From NCBI GenBank assembly GCA_021292165.1, contig JAHFWL010000295.1, positions 25,717 to 89,716 on the forward strand: a DNA stretch of 64,000 bases, read 5' to 3'. Under the pieces are notes generated by a model that searched no databases, was not told the DNA's origin, and saw only the letters and a list, made by a program, of their open reading frames with translations. This document shows positions 36,906 to 47,740 of this stretch, in pieces; positions within the stretch are counted from its first letter, which is position 1, and each line of letters opens with the position of its first letter. A program made the translations under genes and the position numbers. This stretch comes from Shinisaurus crocodilurus. Lineage: Eukaryota; Chordata; Lepidosauria; Squamata; Shinisauridae.

Positions 36906-37890
36906 CCTCCAGTTGTGTTGGTCTACAGCCCTATCATGCCTTGGATTGAGAGTATAATTCGCTCCGGAAACGTGCTTGTAATCCAAAACACTCTTATATC
37001 AAAACGAAATCCCCCCAAAAAATTTGTACAGAGATTTTTAATTTAAGCTGTACATACTACAGTACTTGTATTGCAAGACGTCGCTTGTATATCAAGTAAA
37101 AAATAAATAAATAAATATTTTAAAATGTGCTTGTCTTGCAAAACGCTCTCAAACCAAGTTACTTGCAATCCAAGGTAATACTGCAGCTGTATTGTTGTAC
37201 AGTTGTAGTCCAATACTTCTGGAGGGCACCAGTTGGGGGAAAGCTGACCAGTGGCGGCTGGTGCCCAGTTTGGCTGGTGAGGCAGAGGCTGGTCAGCAGA
37301 GGAGGAGCTGGGGGGTGAGCAGAGGTCATGCCATCTGCCCAGGACATCTCTGTGTTCCACAGAGTGGCCAGGGCACTGACAGAGCACCAGCCATACCAGG
37401 AGGAAAATCCCCCAGAGCCATCTGAAATCCATCAGAATCCATTCGCCTCCACGGGAGGAAATTTCAATAGATCAGCTCACCCATGCAGAGGGGAAAAGCT
37501 GCTAAAAGTCTAAACCATGACAGGAAATGATCTGACCATGGCAAGGGAATCGATTTTACACCCCCCACATTCAGATCACCATCCTCCCGCCCAGCTGAGA
37601 AAATCACACTGAGAATGTGACCCGCCACATGCGTTGGGCTGATGACGTGCTGGGGCAGCTGCATGGTTGTCATGGTAGCCACAATTAGTCATCAGCTGCC
37701 CCAGATCCAATGGCTTCAGCAGGCATGTGAAGGTCTCCCAGAAATATCATCCTGGGCTGGGAGAACATCTCTGTCAGCGCAGCCAGCGAGAATAACTGTG
37801 CATGTTGAGTCCACATTGGCATGTTTTTTAGGGTCCCCACCCCCTTTGAGTGTTTTTTTTTGTGTGTAAATATTTGTTGTGCTTCTAAAC
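36906..37890. other. No gene recognised; repeat fragments
   Basis: A squamate repeat of the form CCAACCTGGTGCCCTCCAG (about 36893-36912) appears in reverse at about 37195-37240. Between them lies an AT-rich insert with the related motifs ACGTGCTTGTAATCCAAAACACTC and GTGCTTGTCTTGCAAAACGCTC. The remainder has short frames only. Confidence 0.4.
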
Positions 37891-38060
37891 ATAAGAACAT
37901 AAGAAGAGCCATGCTGGATCAGACCCAGGGTCCATCTAGTCTAGCATTCTGTTCACAGTGGCCAACCAGCTGCTCGTGGGATCCCACAAGCGAGCCGGAC
38001 ATGAGTGCAACACCACCTTCTGAAAACTTGGGGTTCTCCCAAGCCTGCTAATACTTCCTT
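37889..38060 (-). mobile_element. CR1-related 3' end fragment
   Basis: ACATAAGAACATAAGAAGAGCC followed by ATGCTGGATCAGACCC and GGCCAACCAGCTG is the inverse of the 3' end seen at about 39520-39640. Confidence 0.7.
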
Positions 38061-38295
38061 TGTGTGCAAGAGCGGTGCCATTTTGGCTATATAATCAATG
38101 GCACGTACAGTCTAGATATCAGAAATAGAGGGAATGATGAAGTTCTGTTCCTGCTGGCTTGAAACCTGAAGTGACGGAGACCTACCTACAGAGGTATTCG
38201 GTGTGTGCGCGTGTGTACATGACCCCCCTGTGTTTAATGTCCTCACATAGAACTCTCACCAGAATCTATTTGGCTGTGTTTACTCTTGCTTCAAA

Positions 38296-38432
38296 GACAA
38301 GGGGTTGGATCCAGACTTAGCCACAAATAGAGTAGACCCATTGAAATCAGTGGAGCTTAAGTTAGTCATGAATAACTTGTCCCATTGAACTCAGTGGGTC
38401 TACTCTAAGCATGACTAAGTCCAGACTCAACC
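38296..38432. repeat. Palindromic MITE
   Basis: GGATCCAGACTTAG...AGAGTAGACCCATTGAAATC on the left is mirrored by GAACTCAGTGGGTCTACTCT...ACTAAGTCCAGACTC on the right. The pattern resembles a MITE family common in squamate genomes. Confidence 0.7.
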
Positions 38433-39254
38433 AAAGGTGTAAGAGAAAAAATCATGCTTGAAGCATCCTTGACGCATGGGCCCTTCCAGTTGGCAGTGAG
38501 TGGATTCTGGTCTTCAGCCACATCTATACAAATAGAGCCCATCCCAGGAATAGGAGACTTCACCCCTTCCATCTTCTTCTCAGCGGTTCTCATAGATCAG
38601 GGGTGCAGAATCTCGTTCAGTTTGAGGGCTGAATTTCATTTTGGAGAAGCTTTTGTGGGCCACATTCCAGGGGTGGATGTCTCTGAAGGCAAAAATGATA
38701 TTTTTTTTAGCTAAAGGATATTTTAGCTCTTGTTGCCAGTAACTAACGGTAGATCTACATGAGAGCCCCTTTCATTAATTAGGGAGCTCTCTCACAGTAT
38801 TTATGCAAAACGCATTTGCTGCTGTTGCGGCAGATGCTCATGAATACAGCATTTTGAAAATGTGATCTTGTGTCACACCCAAATGCAACTGCAAGAGAAG
38901 TTGGAGGAGTTTGAAAGGTGATGTGTGCAAGGGAAATTGCCCTTTTAAAAAAAGGTGGGGGTTTTTGGTTCATCTATGCGCGGCTGCGAAGGAACGAACC
39001 AATGGAGATTGTTTAAAAAGAAGAAGAAAAATAGACAGTATTGGGCTTTAGAAAAATTAGCCTGAGTGCTAGCCTACTCAAAAGCAGTGTAGGTTTTCCA
39101 CACTCAGCAGCAGAGTTCATCCCCAGCACAGCAGCTCTCCTTAGTCTTCCAGTAGCTCCCACTCCAGGAAACAGAAACCACTCTGTAGATTAAAACAGTT
39201 CTAATTCTAACTGTTTATTTTCTTATAACAAAGTATAACTAAAGGCTACATTGA

Positions 39255-39650
39255 AGCTGATTGGTGGGAAATTCAGGACAGATAAAAGGAAGGACTTCTT
39301 CCCACAGTGCATATTGAACTATGGAATTTGTTTCCACAAGATTAGGTGATGATGGCCACCAATTTGGAAGGCATTAAAAGGGGATTGGACAGATTCATGA
39401 AGGATACGGCTATCAATGGCTACTAGTCGTGATGGCTACATGCTTCCTCCGGTTTCAGAGGCAGTATGCCTATGTACACCAGTTGCTGGGGAACATGGGC
39501 GGGAGGGTGCTGTTGCACTCCTGTCCTGCTTGTGAGTTTCCTGTGGACAGCTGGTTGGCCACTGTGTGAACAGGATGCTGGACTAGATGGACCCTTGATC
39601 TGATCTAGGATGGCTCGTCGTATGCTCTGATGTTCTTATGATTAAAATTT
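39255..39650 (+). mobile_element. CR1-related LINE 3' end
   Basis: The translation gives the end of a CR1-type ORF2 in broken frames (RKDFFPQ..., WNLFP, FKRGLDRFMKD). The 3' end GGACTAGATGGACCCTTGATCTGAT...GTTCTTATGA follows. It sits at the left edge of the 39.6-41.0 kb duplicated block. Confidence 0.75.
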
Positions 39651-39719
39651 CAGACTGAATTGCAAGGGACCCCATTTCCCACTACAGGGAGGCAGGGAGG
39701 CGCGCGCGCACACACACAT

Positions 39720-39753
<34 letters not shown>

Positions 39754-40990
39754 CTCTAAGGCCCTCTTAAATACTGCACACAACAGTTTCACTGCAAGTT
39801 TGTTTGTATTCAAAAGCGGCGAAAGGAACAGAAAGCAAGTTTTCCAAGTAATTTTGTAAAGTTACATTTCAGCAGAAAATATTTTCTCAAGCCAGATGGA
39901 TGCTGATTCTGAAAGAAGGATGAAGCTTTTGCAGGAGGAGAGCCCAACCATTGGCCCAGTGTCCCAAATATCTCTGAGTAGGTGGGGCCATCACTTTGCA
40001 ATATTGCTGCAGAATTATAATAAAACAAAAGATAGTCACTACTTAGTCGCATAGAACTATACAGACAGTTGTACAACATACTCCAAGTGTCCAAAGTAGT
40101 ATGATTGCATTTTCATAAGTATGCAGAGTGAGCAATTGCATGGAGCCTGTGTGATGTAGTGCTTAGAGTGCCAGAGGATGGTCAATAACTAAGCCCCTGT
40201 GTTCAAATTTCCATTGGTGTGGACATCGATCATTGGCCTCAGGCCAGTCACCATCTTTGAGTCAAATGAACCTGCCAGATATGTTATCAGGATGCAAATG
40301 GGTGGTGGTGGTGTGGAAGTCCTTGTCTGAGACCTTGAGCCCCCTTGAGGGGAGGTGGGATATAAAGCTATAGCGATTTGTTTTCAACAGCCTTGTATTG
40401 CAGGTTGGTATTATCATATCCATACTTTTGGTTAGGAAAGAGAAGTGGTTTAAGATGGAGAGATACAGTGGTAAGACCTCAGTACAACCTGCAAGGGTCC
40501 CCATCTCAACGCCTTCTGCCCCCTGGCCTGCCATGCCTGCATCCCCTTTTGTTTTGCTCTCGGACTAACTACTGAGTTAGTGAATGCAATGAAACTTGAA
40601 CCTGGGACTTTCTGCCTTCTGCCTTCTACCCCCTACCATGCCACGTGTCTTCTGCAAAGATGCTGCCTTGAGATGGTTCCACTGTTAAAGGTGCCCCAGA
40701 TATAATTTTGGATAGAAAGATAGATGGATAGAAGGCATGAATATCTCCCAGTTTGCATGCATGGGCTTCAAGAGTTAGTCTTCTGAACGGTGCCTGCAGC
40801 CCCATCCCAACATTGTCCTGCCACTCCCAATTTCAATGTGTGTATTGTGGAGCTAAGGGGCACACAAATGTGCACAGCCGCTTGGCATTAATGCCCTTTT
40901 TCAGACATCAAGAGCTCAATGTACAGACCTCAGGAGGTGAGGCCAACATGGTATATGAGAGGGATAGGCAACCTGCTTCCCTCAAGATGT
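39640..40990. repeat. Segmental duplication copy C1 (pairs with 56810-57880)
   Basis: Shared with 56.8-57.9 kb in the same orientation: a CR1 3' end, (CA)n run, GCACACAACAGTTTCA, TTTGTATTCAA, GCCAGATG(G/A)ATGCTGATTC, the CCAAGTGTCCAAAGTAGT segment, then a tRNA-type SINE (about 40150-40375 here) and a GAGCTCAA/GAGCTCAAG end. In this copy the defensin mature exon at 43.1 kb follows after a hAT insertion. Confidence 0.85.
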
Positions 40991-41148
40991 GTGGGACTAC
41001 AACTACCATCAGCCCCAGCTAGCATGGCCGAAGGTGAGGGATTATGGAAGTTGCGTCTCAAGACATCTGGAGGGCAGCAGCTGTATGTTGTGAGGGGCTG
41101 GAGGGTGAACTCTGCTCTCTATGCACTGGCCCTAGTCATGATGTGAAT

Positions 41149-42493
41149 CAGGCCCAGTGCAAGGCAATTTGGTGCCCTAGGCAAGATCAGATATTTAGCG
41201 CCCCCCCCTTCCCACTTGAGCCCTCCCTCCCTCCAGCCCTATGCCCATTATGAAATAAATTTCCCTCCCTGGGAACTGCCGAGCCCCATAGAAAAACTTT
41301 GTGGACTTTGAGACTTTTCCTTTGTGTTCACGAGGAAAGCAAAGAGGCAACATCAGCCCAGCTATGCCAGGAACTCCCAAGGGCCTTCTCCTACTCCATA
41401 TATATGTAAAAGCCTGTCTCCTCCTGCAGGCAGCACAAGGGATATGAAAAAAGGATGTGAGAGAGGTGTGGTGGCGCTACCTGTGAGGAATAGAGACAAA
41501 AGGGCGTCTTGCAGCCTGTCCTACCTCGCAGGGTGGAGGTGCAGAGACACCGGTTTGACTCGTACACCTTCTGGGTTGCGGGGGGGGGGATGCATGTAGT
41601 AGAAACATAGCAAAGAGAGAGCCCGTGGATCATCTGGTTCAAATTTAGGAGGGGATTTACGAAACTTGCTGCTTCCCCTCCTCTCTCTATCACTTTGTTG
41701 CAATATTTCTTTATCAGAATAATGTATATTATCCTGTCTTTCCCTTTACCAGCCTAGTGCTCAAGGCAGACAACAATATTCAAAGTACAGTAAAGAAAAC
41801 ATCAACAGCTCAGGGCACAATCCTAAACACGTTGAGGCAGAAAAAAGCCCCACAACTCCCAGCATTCACCAGCCAGCATGGCTGGCTGTTGGAACGCTGG
41901 GAGTTGTGGGGCTTTTTTCTACCTCAACATGCATAGGATTGCGCATGGCTGGCTGGGAAATGCTGGGAGTTGTAGGATTCCCCCCCCTCCAAAGACGCAT
42001 AGGATTGCATCCTAAAACCATTTAAAACCAAAACACAGAAACAGCATGGTAAATAATTAAGACATTGGAGCCCCAGCTAGCTTACAATACCTTTCCCTCC
42101 CTCCCTGGTTGCTGGAAATAACTGCTTTCAGGGGACCTTGAGCTGAGGAACCTGAGGCTCGCGCCAGGGAGGGAAGGCGAAGGAGGTGTTTGCAGGTGCA
42201 TCCTTGAGAGGGAAGGCGAAGGAGGTGTTTGCCTCCCCTCCTCCAGTCTGTAGCCTTCTCTGCCTCTTTTGTGAGAAGGAGCCTGCCTGCTGCTGTTCCT
42301 GGTAAGGAGCTGGAGGAGAGAGAGGGAGGGGTGCACTTCTTTCGCCTTCCCTTCCCCGCCACAGGACATGATTGGTAAAACAAACTTGGTAAAATACGTG
42401 ATGTATTTTTTTTCCCCAAGGCATTTCTGGCGCCTCCTTTAGCCCGGCGCCCTAGGCAGCCGCCTAGTTGGCCTAATGGTAGCACCGGCCCTG
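41149..42493. mobile_element. Non-autonomous hAT transposon, 1.35 kb
   Basis: The ends are CAGGCCCAGTGC...GGTGCCCTAGGCAA (left) and, inverted, CAGGGCCGGTGCTACC...GCCTAGGGCGCC (right). They are flanked by a perfect 8-bp target duplication ATGTGAAT (41141-41148 and 42494-42501). It has no transposase frame. Inside, at about 41829-41932, is a hairpin with arms near 50 bases (AGCCCCACAACTCCCAGC / GCTGGGAGTTGTGGGGCT). It belongs to the same family as 52334-52909. Confidence 0.92.
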
Positions 42494-43014
42494 ATGTGAA
42501 TGAGTGAATCGGGTTATGGTTAGTTCCAAGAATGGTACATCCCCTCCCTCACCTCCACAGGGTGGAGCAGCAAGAAAAATGGTTGTACCCGCGCCCACTA
42601 CCTCCGGCAACAGATTAAAGTAGAGTCTGGGAGGGTCAATGCATGACATGATGAATTCATGTCATGGGTTAAGTGATTCTGCATGCTAGGGGAGGAGGCA
42701 GAGAATGTGAGAGACAGATGCTCTTTGCAGCCATATCTCCCATAATATTGAGTTATGGTCTCAGGTAAGAGGAGTGGGGAAGACTGTCTATTGTCTGTGG
42801 TAAATGGAAAGAGACAAGAACAAAAATCAAGGATTGTGATCCAACATTGAGAAAACTGGAATTCTCCAACCTCTTTGAAGCATGTGAATTTGCATACATT
42901 TCATTTCCCTATTTTGCATTGTGTATTCTGCTTCTGATCCTGTTGGGGAATGGGAAAGAACCCATGCAGGACACTGACCACTCTGTACAACATTTCCCTT
43001 GAGGGACTTTGGCC

Positions 43015-43148
43015 TCACCTTTTGCAGCAGGGTCTGTAAAGAGTGCAATTCTCAATGGTAGAGGTGCCCAGAGGACAAAAGAAGAAGAAGCAGAAGCCCC
43101 TTTTAGCGAAACATGTGTCGAACCCATCTGTCAATTCTTGGGTGTTCC
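43015..43148 (-). CDS. Beta-defensin mature-peptide exon (exon 2)
   Basis: Second exon of a secreted antimicrobial beta-defensin. It starts after the acceptor TTTTCTTTCCACAG in phase 1, so it joins the first exon at 47594 without a break, and ends at TGA (43015-43017). It encodes an acidic propiece (NTQELTDGFDT) and the core with all six cysteines spaced C-x6-C-x4-C-x9-C-x5-CC, including the Gly-x-Cys (GFC) of the fold. The full protein would be 63 residues, normal for the family. The core is cationic (three Arg, two Lys, one Glu). Four phenylalanines fill the x4 loop, which is unusual. The stop overlaps a good donor (AAAAG|GTGAGG), so a short third exon, as in crotamine-type genes, is possible. 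Confidence 0.88.
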
Positions 43149-43256
43149 CTGTGGAAAGAAAACAAGATGATTGAGATGTTGGTTGTGGTGCAAAGCAGGA
43201 TGACTGAGGGGTTGGGGGAACGTAGATATATTTGGGCCAGTTTAGAATCCTCCTCC

Positions 43257-43432
43257 TTACCTATGTACCTGTCTCCTTTCAGGGTCAAGGAATGCTCTCC
43301 CACCTGGTTTTGTATGTTTGCAGCACCTTGCCTTGCAGTAAGCAGGGCCTATTGGCTAGCACCTATGAGAGTGGCAATATTTCCGTATCCTTCTTTTCAT
43401 TAAATACTTTACAGTCCCCCAACTGTATTTCC
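43257..43432 (-). pseudogene. Possible decayed second defensin exon
   Basis: It lies about 110 bases upstream of the mature exon on the same strand. After a long pyrimidine tract and AG (at 43433-43434) a phase-1 frame opens with a very basic stretch (KRRIRKYC). Cysteine codons follow at 43374-43376, 43359-43361, 43335-43337 and the pair at 43320-43325, giving C-x4-C-x7-C-x3-CC. One TAG (43356-43358) lies right after the second of these. The first beta-defensin cysteine is absent and the later spacings are short. It may be a dead duplicate exon, an ovodefensin-like relic, or chance. Confidence 0.33.
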
Positions 43433-43631
43433 CTAAAAAAAAGAAAGAAAAAAAAGAAGTCCCAACCCACTAGTAGACTAGATAACAACTCTGGACTACA
43501 CTGCTTTGATGTCATGAGTTCTCTCCTTCCCATGGACTACTTTGCCATGCTGACATAACCCATAGTCAGCCCCGGTGCTCCACTCCCCATCCCACCTCAA
43601 ACATAATAACATTGGCATCACTGTTTACATC

Positions 43632-44298
43632 TATAGATAAGACAGCACATATCCCTAATGATTGGGGAGTAGCAATTATCATACCAAACTAAAAAAAGGT
43701 GATAGGAATGATCCAGCAAATTACAGACCCATTAGCCTTTTAAATATTATTGATAAACTATATGCGAGACACTTGCGTTGGAAGCCGTGTGAATGCATGG
43801 AAGAAGAGAGCTTTCTTGAGGATGAACAAGCAGGTTTTAGGGCAGGAAGATCTGCTTTAGATCACTGCCTGATTTTGCAGCACTTAGCAGAAAAATATAC
43901 CCGCAGTACCCGCAGTCTCGGCTATATGCCCGCTTTGCAGGCTTCAAAGCGGCGTTTGATTCGATCTCAAGACCTTTCTTATGGAACAAACTTAAAAAAC
44001 TCCACAATTGACAAACGCTTACTATTGCTGATGTTGAAACTGTACAATAACACAAGGCTCAGAGTGAGATGTAATCGTGATGGCCAGCTCTGTAATTCAA
44101 TTGCAGTAAACAAGGGAGTCAGGTATCTGTTTAACACATATATAAATTCCTGAATTAAACGGCTTCAAGACCTGGATACACATGCTCCAAAAATGGCAAA
44201 TAAAAGACTACCTATACTGCTTTCCGCAGATGATGCCGTGATCCTTTCCCTGACCCAAATAGGACTCAGAAGAGCCTTGAAGGCTCGAGAGTCTAGCC

Positions 44299-44334
<36 letters not shown>

Positions 44335-45935
44335 GCAATCACTCTTGACTGAGTAAGATTGTCTTCCAGGGTAAAAATTTACAAAAAGGAGATTTTAAAA
44401 GGAGGAAATTTATTTTAAAGAAAATTGTGTAGACCCTAGCGCTGGGTCCGTAAGTGACTGTGGAGGCCAATTCTAGATCCACACAGCTTCCCACAGTGAG
44501 GACACAGGTTACCAGATGGAAGATGGCCCTGTAAAGGATTCATTTGACGTGCTTTTTGCTTAGCACATTTCTCCCTTTCACCTTGCACTCGGGCTTCTTC
44601 AAAGTCCATAGAACCTTTGTGAAAGGCCAACCTCCAGTTAGATTGTTCATGGGCTAGAGCTTATTGCAAGGAAGAACGATTACAAATCAGCTACTCTAAA
44701 ACTAAGATCCTGATTTTTACTAATAGTACTATTTATTATATTATATTTATTTATTATATTTATTAATCGCCCATCTGGCCGGTCACCCGTACTAAGACCC
44801 ATAGGTGGCGCATAGATAATAATGATATAGAACAAGTCACCTGTTTTAAATATCTGGGTGTCGTTTTCCAAGCTTCTAGAAGGAAAACTGCCCAGGCTAA
44901 CTATGCTTCCACACTTGCCAAGAAAAGCACAGCAGCAATCCTGAAGTTTTTCCGGACGCGGGGAGGGAATTTTATTCCAGCTGCAATCAAATGGTTTATG
45001 GCAAAACTGAGAGCACAATTGCTTTATGGAGCACAATTAGGTCCCTTTTCAAAATTTGTTATTGACGAAATAATACAATCGGGTTTCCTAAGGTCACTAT
45101 TTCTGACACCCAGATGCCTCCCAAATGCGGCTCTGCGAATGGAGAGTGGTCTACTGAGAATCGAAGCTATTGTGTGGCTAACCACCTTATTTACTTGGCT
45201 TAGACTTAATTTGGCTCCAACTGGGTTGCTTTCCTTAATTTTACAAGACAATGACCAAACAAAATGGGGGAACACCACCATAGCTGACAAATTTCACTCA
45301 TACGATTTCTCATCTGAATATTTGCTAAATCTAGGACTGGAAAAAGCTAAAGATATTATTAAGCAGCGGATCTGGGATATAGAACTTCAGAATGATTTAA
45401 GCCAAATCCTATATATTTACCGCTCCCCCCGCGATATACAGAGCAGTGGTCCTGCGGCTCATCTAAGTTCTCTTACCTATTATAAATACAGATGGGCGTT
45501 CACTAGGGCTCGCTTTAATGCTCTCCCCTCAAAGCTTCTAGAAGGTAGATATCAAAACATACCAGTCGCTCAGAGGCTGTGTCCATGTGACTCAGGTGAG
45601 ATAGAGACAATTTCACATGTCCTTTTATATTGTTTGTTCTACTTAGATGCCCGGTCAAGCTTAATCCATCCCTTGTTACTTGATCTTCCAGGTAATTCTG
45701 ATGAATTTTACACCAAGTATCTTCTATCAGACATAGACCCCTCTATAACCTATAAAGTTGCCAAATGTTGTTTTTTGGCTACGCCTTAATCTTATAATTT
45801 CTTAGGCCTGGTTTAAAACAGCGGGAAAGGGCCAGAACCTTGGTACTGTATAGATTTAGTGTGTCTGTTGTCTGTAGACTTCTGTTTATGCTGGCCTTGG
45901 ACCGTAATAAAGATTTGATTGTTTTGATTGATAAT
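43632..45935 (+). mobile_element. APE-type LINE, 5'-truncated, inside the defensin intron
   Basis: The RT part (KKGDRNDPANYRPISLLN, EDEQAGFRAGRSALDHC, a GVR block) is frame-broken. The post-RT part is one open frame (44998-45789) with AQLLYGAQLG, ALRMESGLLRIEA, LEGRYQNIPVAQRLCPCDSGE and HVLLYC. It is the same clade as the 24.6-30.3 kb LINE. An antisense insert (about 44297-44665) interrupts the RT. The 3' end is near AATAAAGATTTGATTG. It lies in the intron of the 43.0-47.7 kb defensin, opposite to the gene. Confidence 0.85.
44297..44665 (-). mobile_element. 3' end of a LINE with (ATG)n tail and C2H2-like finger
   Basis: Antisense insert in the LINE. The minus-strand frame 44630-44436 ends with CPHCGKLCGSRIGLHSHLR, a zinc-finger-like motif that I recall from the C-termini of some vertebrate LINE proteins. 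A 3' UTR and a GATGATGATG tail (plus strand (ATC)n at about 44299-44335) follow. The parent clade is not identified. Confidence 0.6.
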
Positions 45936-46100
45936 AAGGGCATAATGGCAGACTTTATTTATATTGGCAGAGATTTCTTTTAATGACTGCAAACACAGTA
46001 AAAAAAGAAAAGAAAATGTGATTTATTTCATTAAATTTGACCAGAACTAGAAAGAACATGACTTCTTGTCTTTCCTGGTACCCATGGTTTAGGGCTGGAT

Positions 46101-46367
46101 ATTTTATTATTTATTTATTATATTTATACCCTGCCTTTTCTCCTGCAAGGAACCCAAGGTGGCTTACATAATCATCATCCTCCTCCTCCTCCTCCTTCTC
46201 CTCCTCTCCATTTTATGCTCACAACAACCCTGTGAGGTAGGTTAGGCTGAGAGTCAGTGACTGGCCCAAAGTCACCCAGTGAGTTTCATGGCTGAGTGGG
46301 GACTAGAACCCGGATCTCCCGAGTCCCAATCCAACACTCTCACCACTATGCCACACTGGCTCTCCCC
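46101..46367 (-). mobile_element. tRNA-derived SINE, full length
   Basis: The minus strand starts GGGAGAGCCAGTGTGGC with A box (CATAGTGGTGAGAGT) and B box (GGGTTCTAGTCCCC). It continues CTCACAGGGTTGTTGTGAG and ends with CACCTTGGGTTCC...GGTATAAAT and an AATAAATA tail. This is the common squamate SINE layout. A CCT-rich run interrupts it. Confidence 0.85.
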
Positions 46368-46465
46368 CAGGCACAACCACCCAGACACAACCACACCCAA
46401 ATTCAGGATTTACCAATTGTTTTCTATGGGTGGCAATCACTATTCCATGGGAGTAGACCACAAAA

Positions 46466-47045
46466 CAAGAAAAAGGAAAAGAAGGTGGGTGGGTTAGAAA
46501 TGAACCAGGAAGTCCCTGCCTCAGACAAGTATTCACTGACTGTACACTCATCTCTACGGCCAAATGTTTATCATAGCTGCGACTTCACTCATTGGCTAAA
46601 CACAATGAAGCAGGCAGGGGTCTCATTACTAGCAAAATGACTGGACAAATGCAATTGTCCATTGTGCCTAAACATTTTGCATCATATCTCAGGTTCTGTA
46701 AGGTCTAGACACTTGCTCTTTTGTATTTGAAAGCAGCAAGCAGGAAATCTGGGCTAGTGTCGGTATCACACCAATTGCAGGAAGGCTTTCTAATTTTTTT
46801 CTTAGGAAATAGCATGTTCAAGCAAAATGATTTTGATCAGACTCCTAGTGGTTGAGAGGGGGGCTTTAATCCCCCCCCCGATATAGCCATGATCCAAATT
46901 GCCCCCAAGCCTGCTATTTGTATTGGGAGGAAAACTCCCATTGGCTCTGATGGAGAGCAACTTGCCCCAAGTCATCTTCACTGACTGAGGATTCAACCTC
47001 TCCTCTTGCAATCCAGCACACTCTCTGCCACCCTATACTACACTG
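46466..47045. repeat. Duplicated block D1 (pairs with about 50960-51340)
   Basis: Both blocks share GGTGGGTGGGTT(A/C)GAAATGAACCAGG, TATCATAGCTG(C/T)GACTTCACTCATTG, GAGAGGGGGGCTTTAATCCC and GAGGATTCAACCTCTCC. D2 is shorter by a deletion in the middle. D1 lies about 600 bp from a defensin first exon. Confidence 0.85.
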
Positions 47046-47593
47046 GGACACTACTTTTACTACGGAAGGAGACAGCAAATAATTTCTATTTTTCTATAAA
47101 AACTAAAAACAGAACTCTTTGCCTCGATATATTCCTTTCAATGTGAAAGCACAGGCTGAGAAGGTTTGGTAGTAGTTTTTTGGGGGTAACAGCATAGCTA
47201 GCACCTAATTACGGAGGTTTATTGTTCTAGCAACTTCCAAATACCTCCTCTGTGGGGTGCTTGCAGAGAGAGGGCTCCTAGCATTAGCACTCAGATGGCA
47301 TTGTGCAGCTGTTCAGTCTTTTTCTCCTTAACAGATTTTCGGCATTAAGAGAAAAGATGGAAGAAGTCGTAAGAAAACATGGGACGGCCGCAACTGGACG
47401 AGGATGGCGCCTGCCCACTTGACCTGTAACTGCCTCTGAATGAGGCAGCACAATGGCACCATAAAAACATCATCTAGAAGCACCCTTTATGTCATGGAGG
47501 TGCTGATAGAGGGAGACAAGATTATCCTGCTGGCCCGGTTTGATCTTCATTATTGAGACACTCATTAATATTCCTCCCCTTTATTCCTCTTAC

Positions 47594-47651
47594 CTGGCCC
47601 AGGCTGGAGCACAAGGAGAAAAACAGCAAAGAGCAGGTAAAAGATCTTCAT
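47594..47651 (-). CDS. Beta-defensin signal-peptide exon (exon 1 of the intact gene)
   Basis: First exon of the gene completed by 43015-43148. The ATG at 47651 opens MKIFYLLFAVFLLVLQPGP, a short Lys-plus-hydrophobic signal peptide of the form usual for beta-defensins. The exon ends in phase 1 at CCAG|GTAAG. Joined to the exon at 43148 it keeps frame and gives a 63-residue prepropeptide. The intron is about 4.4 kb and holds a LINE, a SINE and other repeats, but no obstacle to splicing that I can see. The start is chosen because it is the only ATG in frame and lies 80 bp from a TATA box. Expression in mucosa or leukocytes would be typical of the family, but nothing in the sequence shows it. Confidence 0.85.
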
Positions 47652-47730
47652 CTCAGGATTCGTTCAGCACCCAATCCCAGGATTTGTTAAGCACCGAATA
47701 ATATGGCTCATGGGTTTGGCCACACGGCTC

Positions 47731-47738
47731 TATTTATA
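47731..47738 (-). promoter_or_regulatory. TATA box of the defensin gene
   Basis: The minus strand reads CCTATAAATAGAGCC. The box is 80-87 bases upstream of the ATG, so transcription should start near 47705-47710 and the leader would be about 55 bases. The aligned position upstream of the 55577 ATG reads CAAATAAGAGC, with matching flanks (GAGCC.TGTG / GAGCTTGTGT). Confidence 0.75.
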
Positions 47739-47740
47739 GG

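Noticed and set aside
39100..39180. Minus-strand frame ending in two CC pairs followed by a stop
   Set aside because: No further cysteines at defensin spacing, no signal exon nearby, and the flanks look repetitive.
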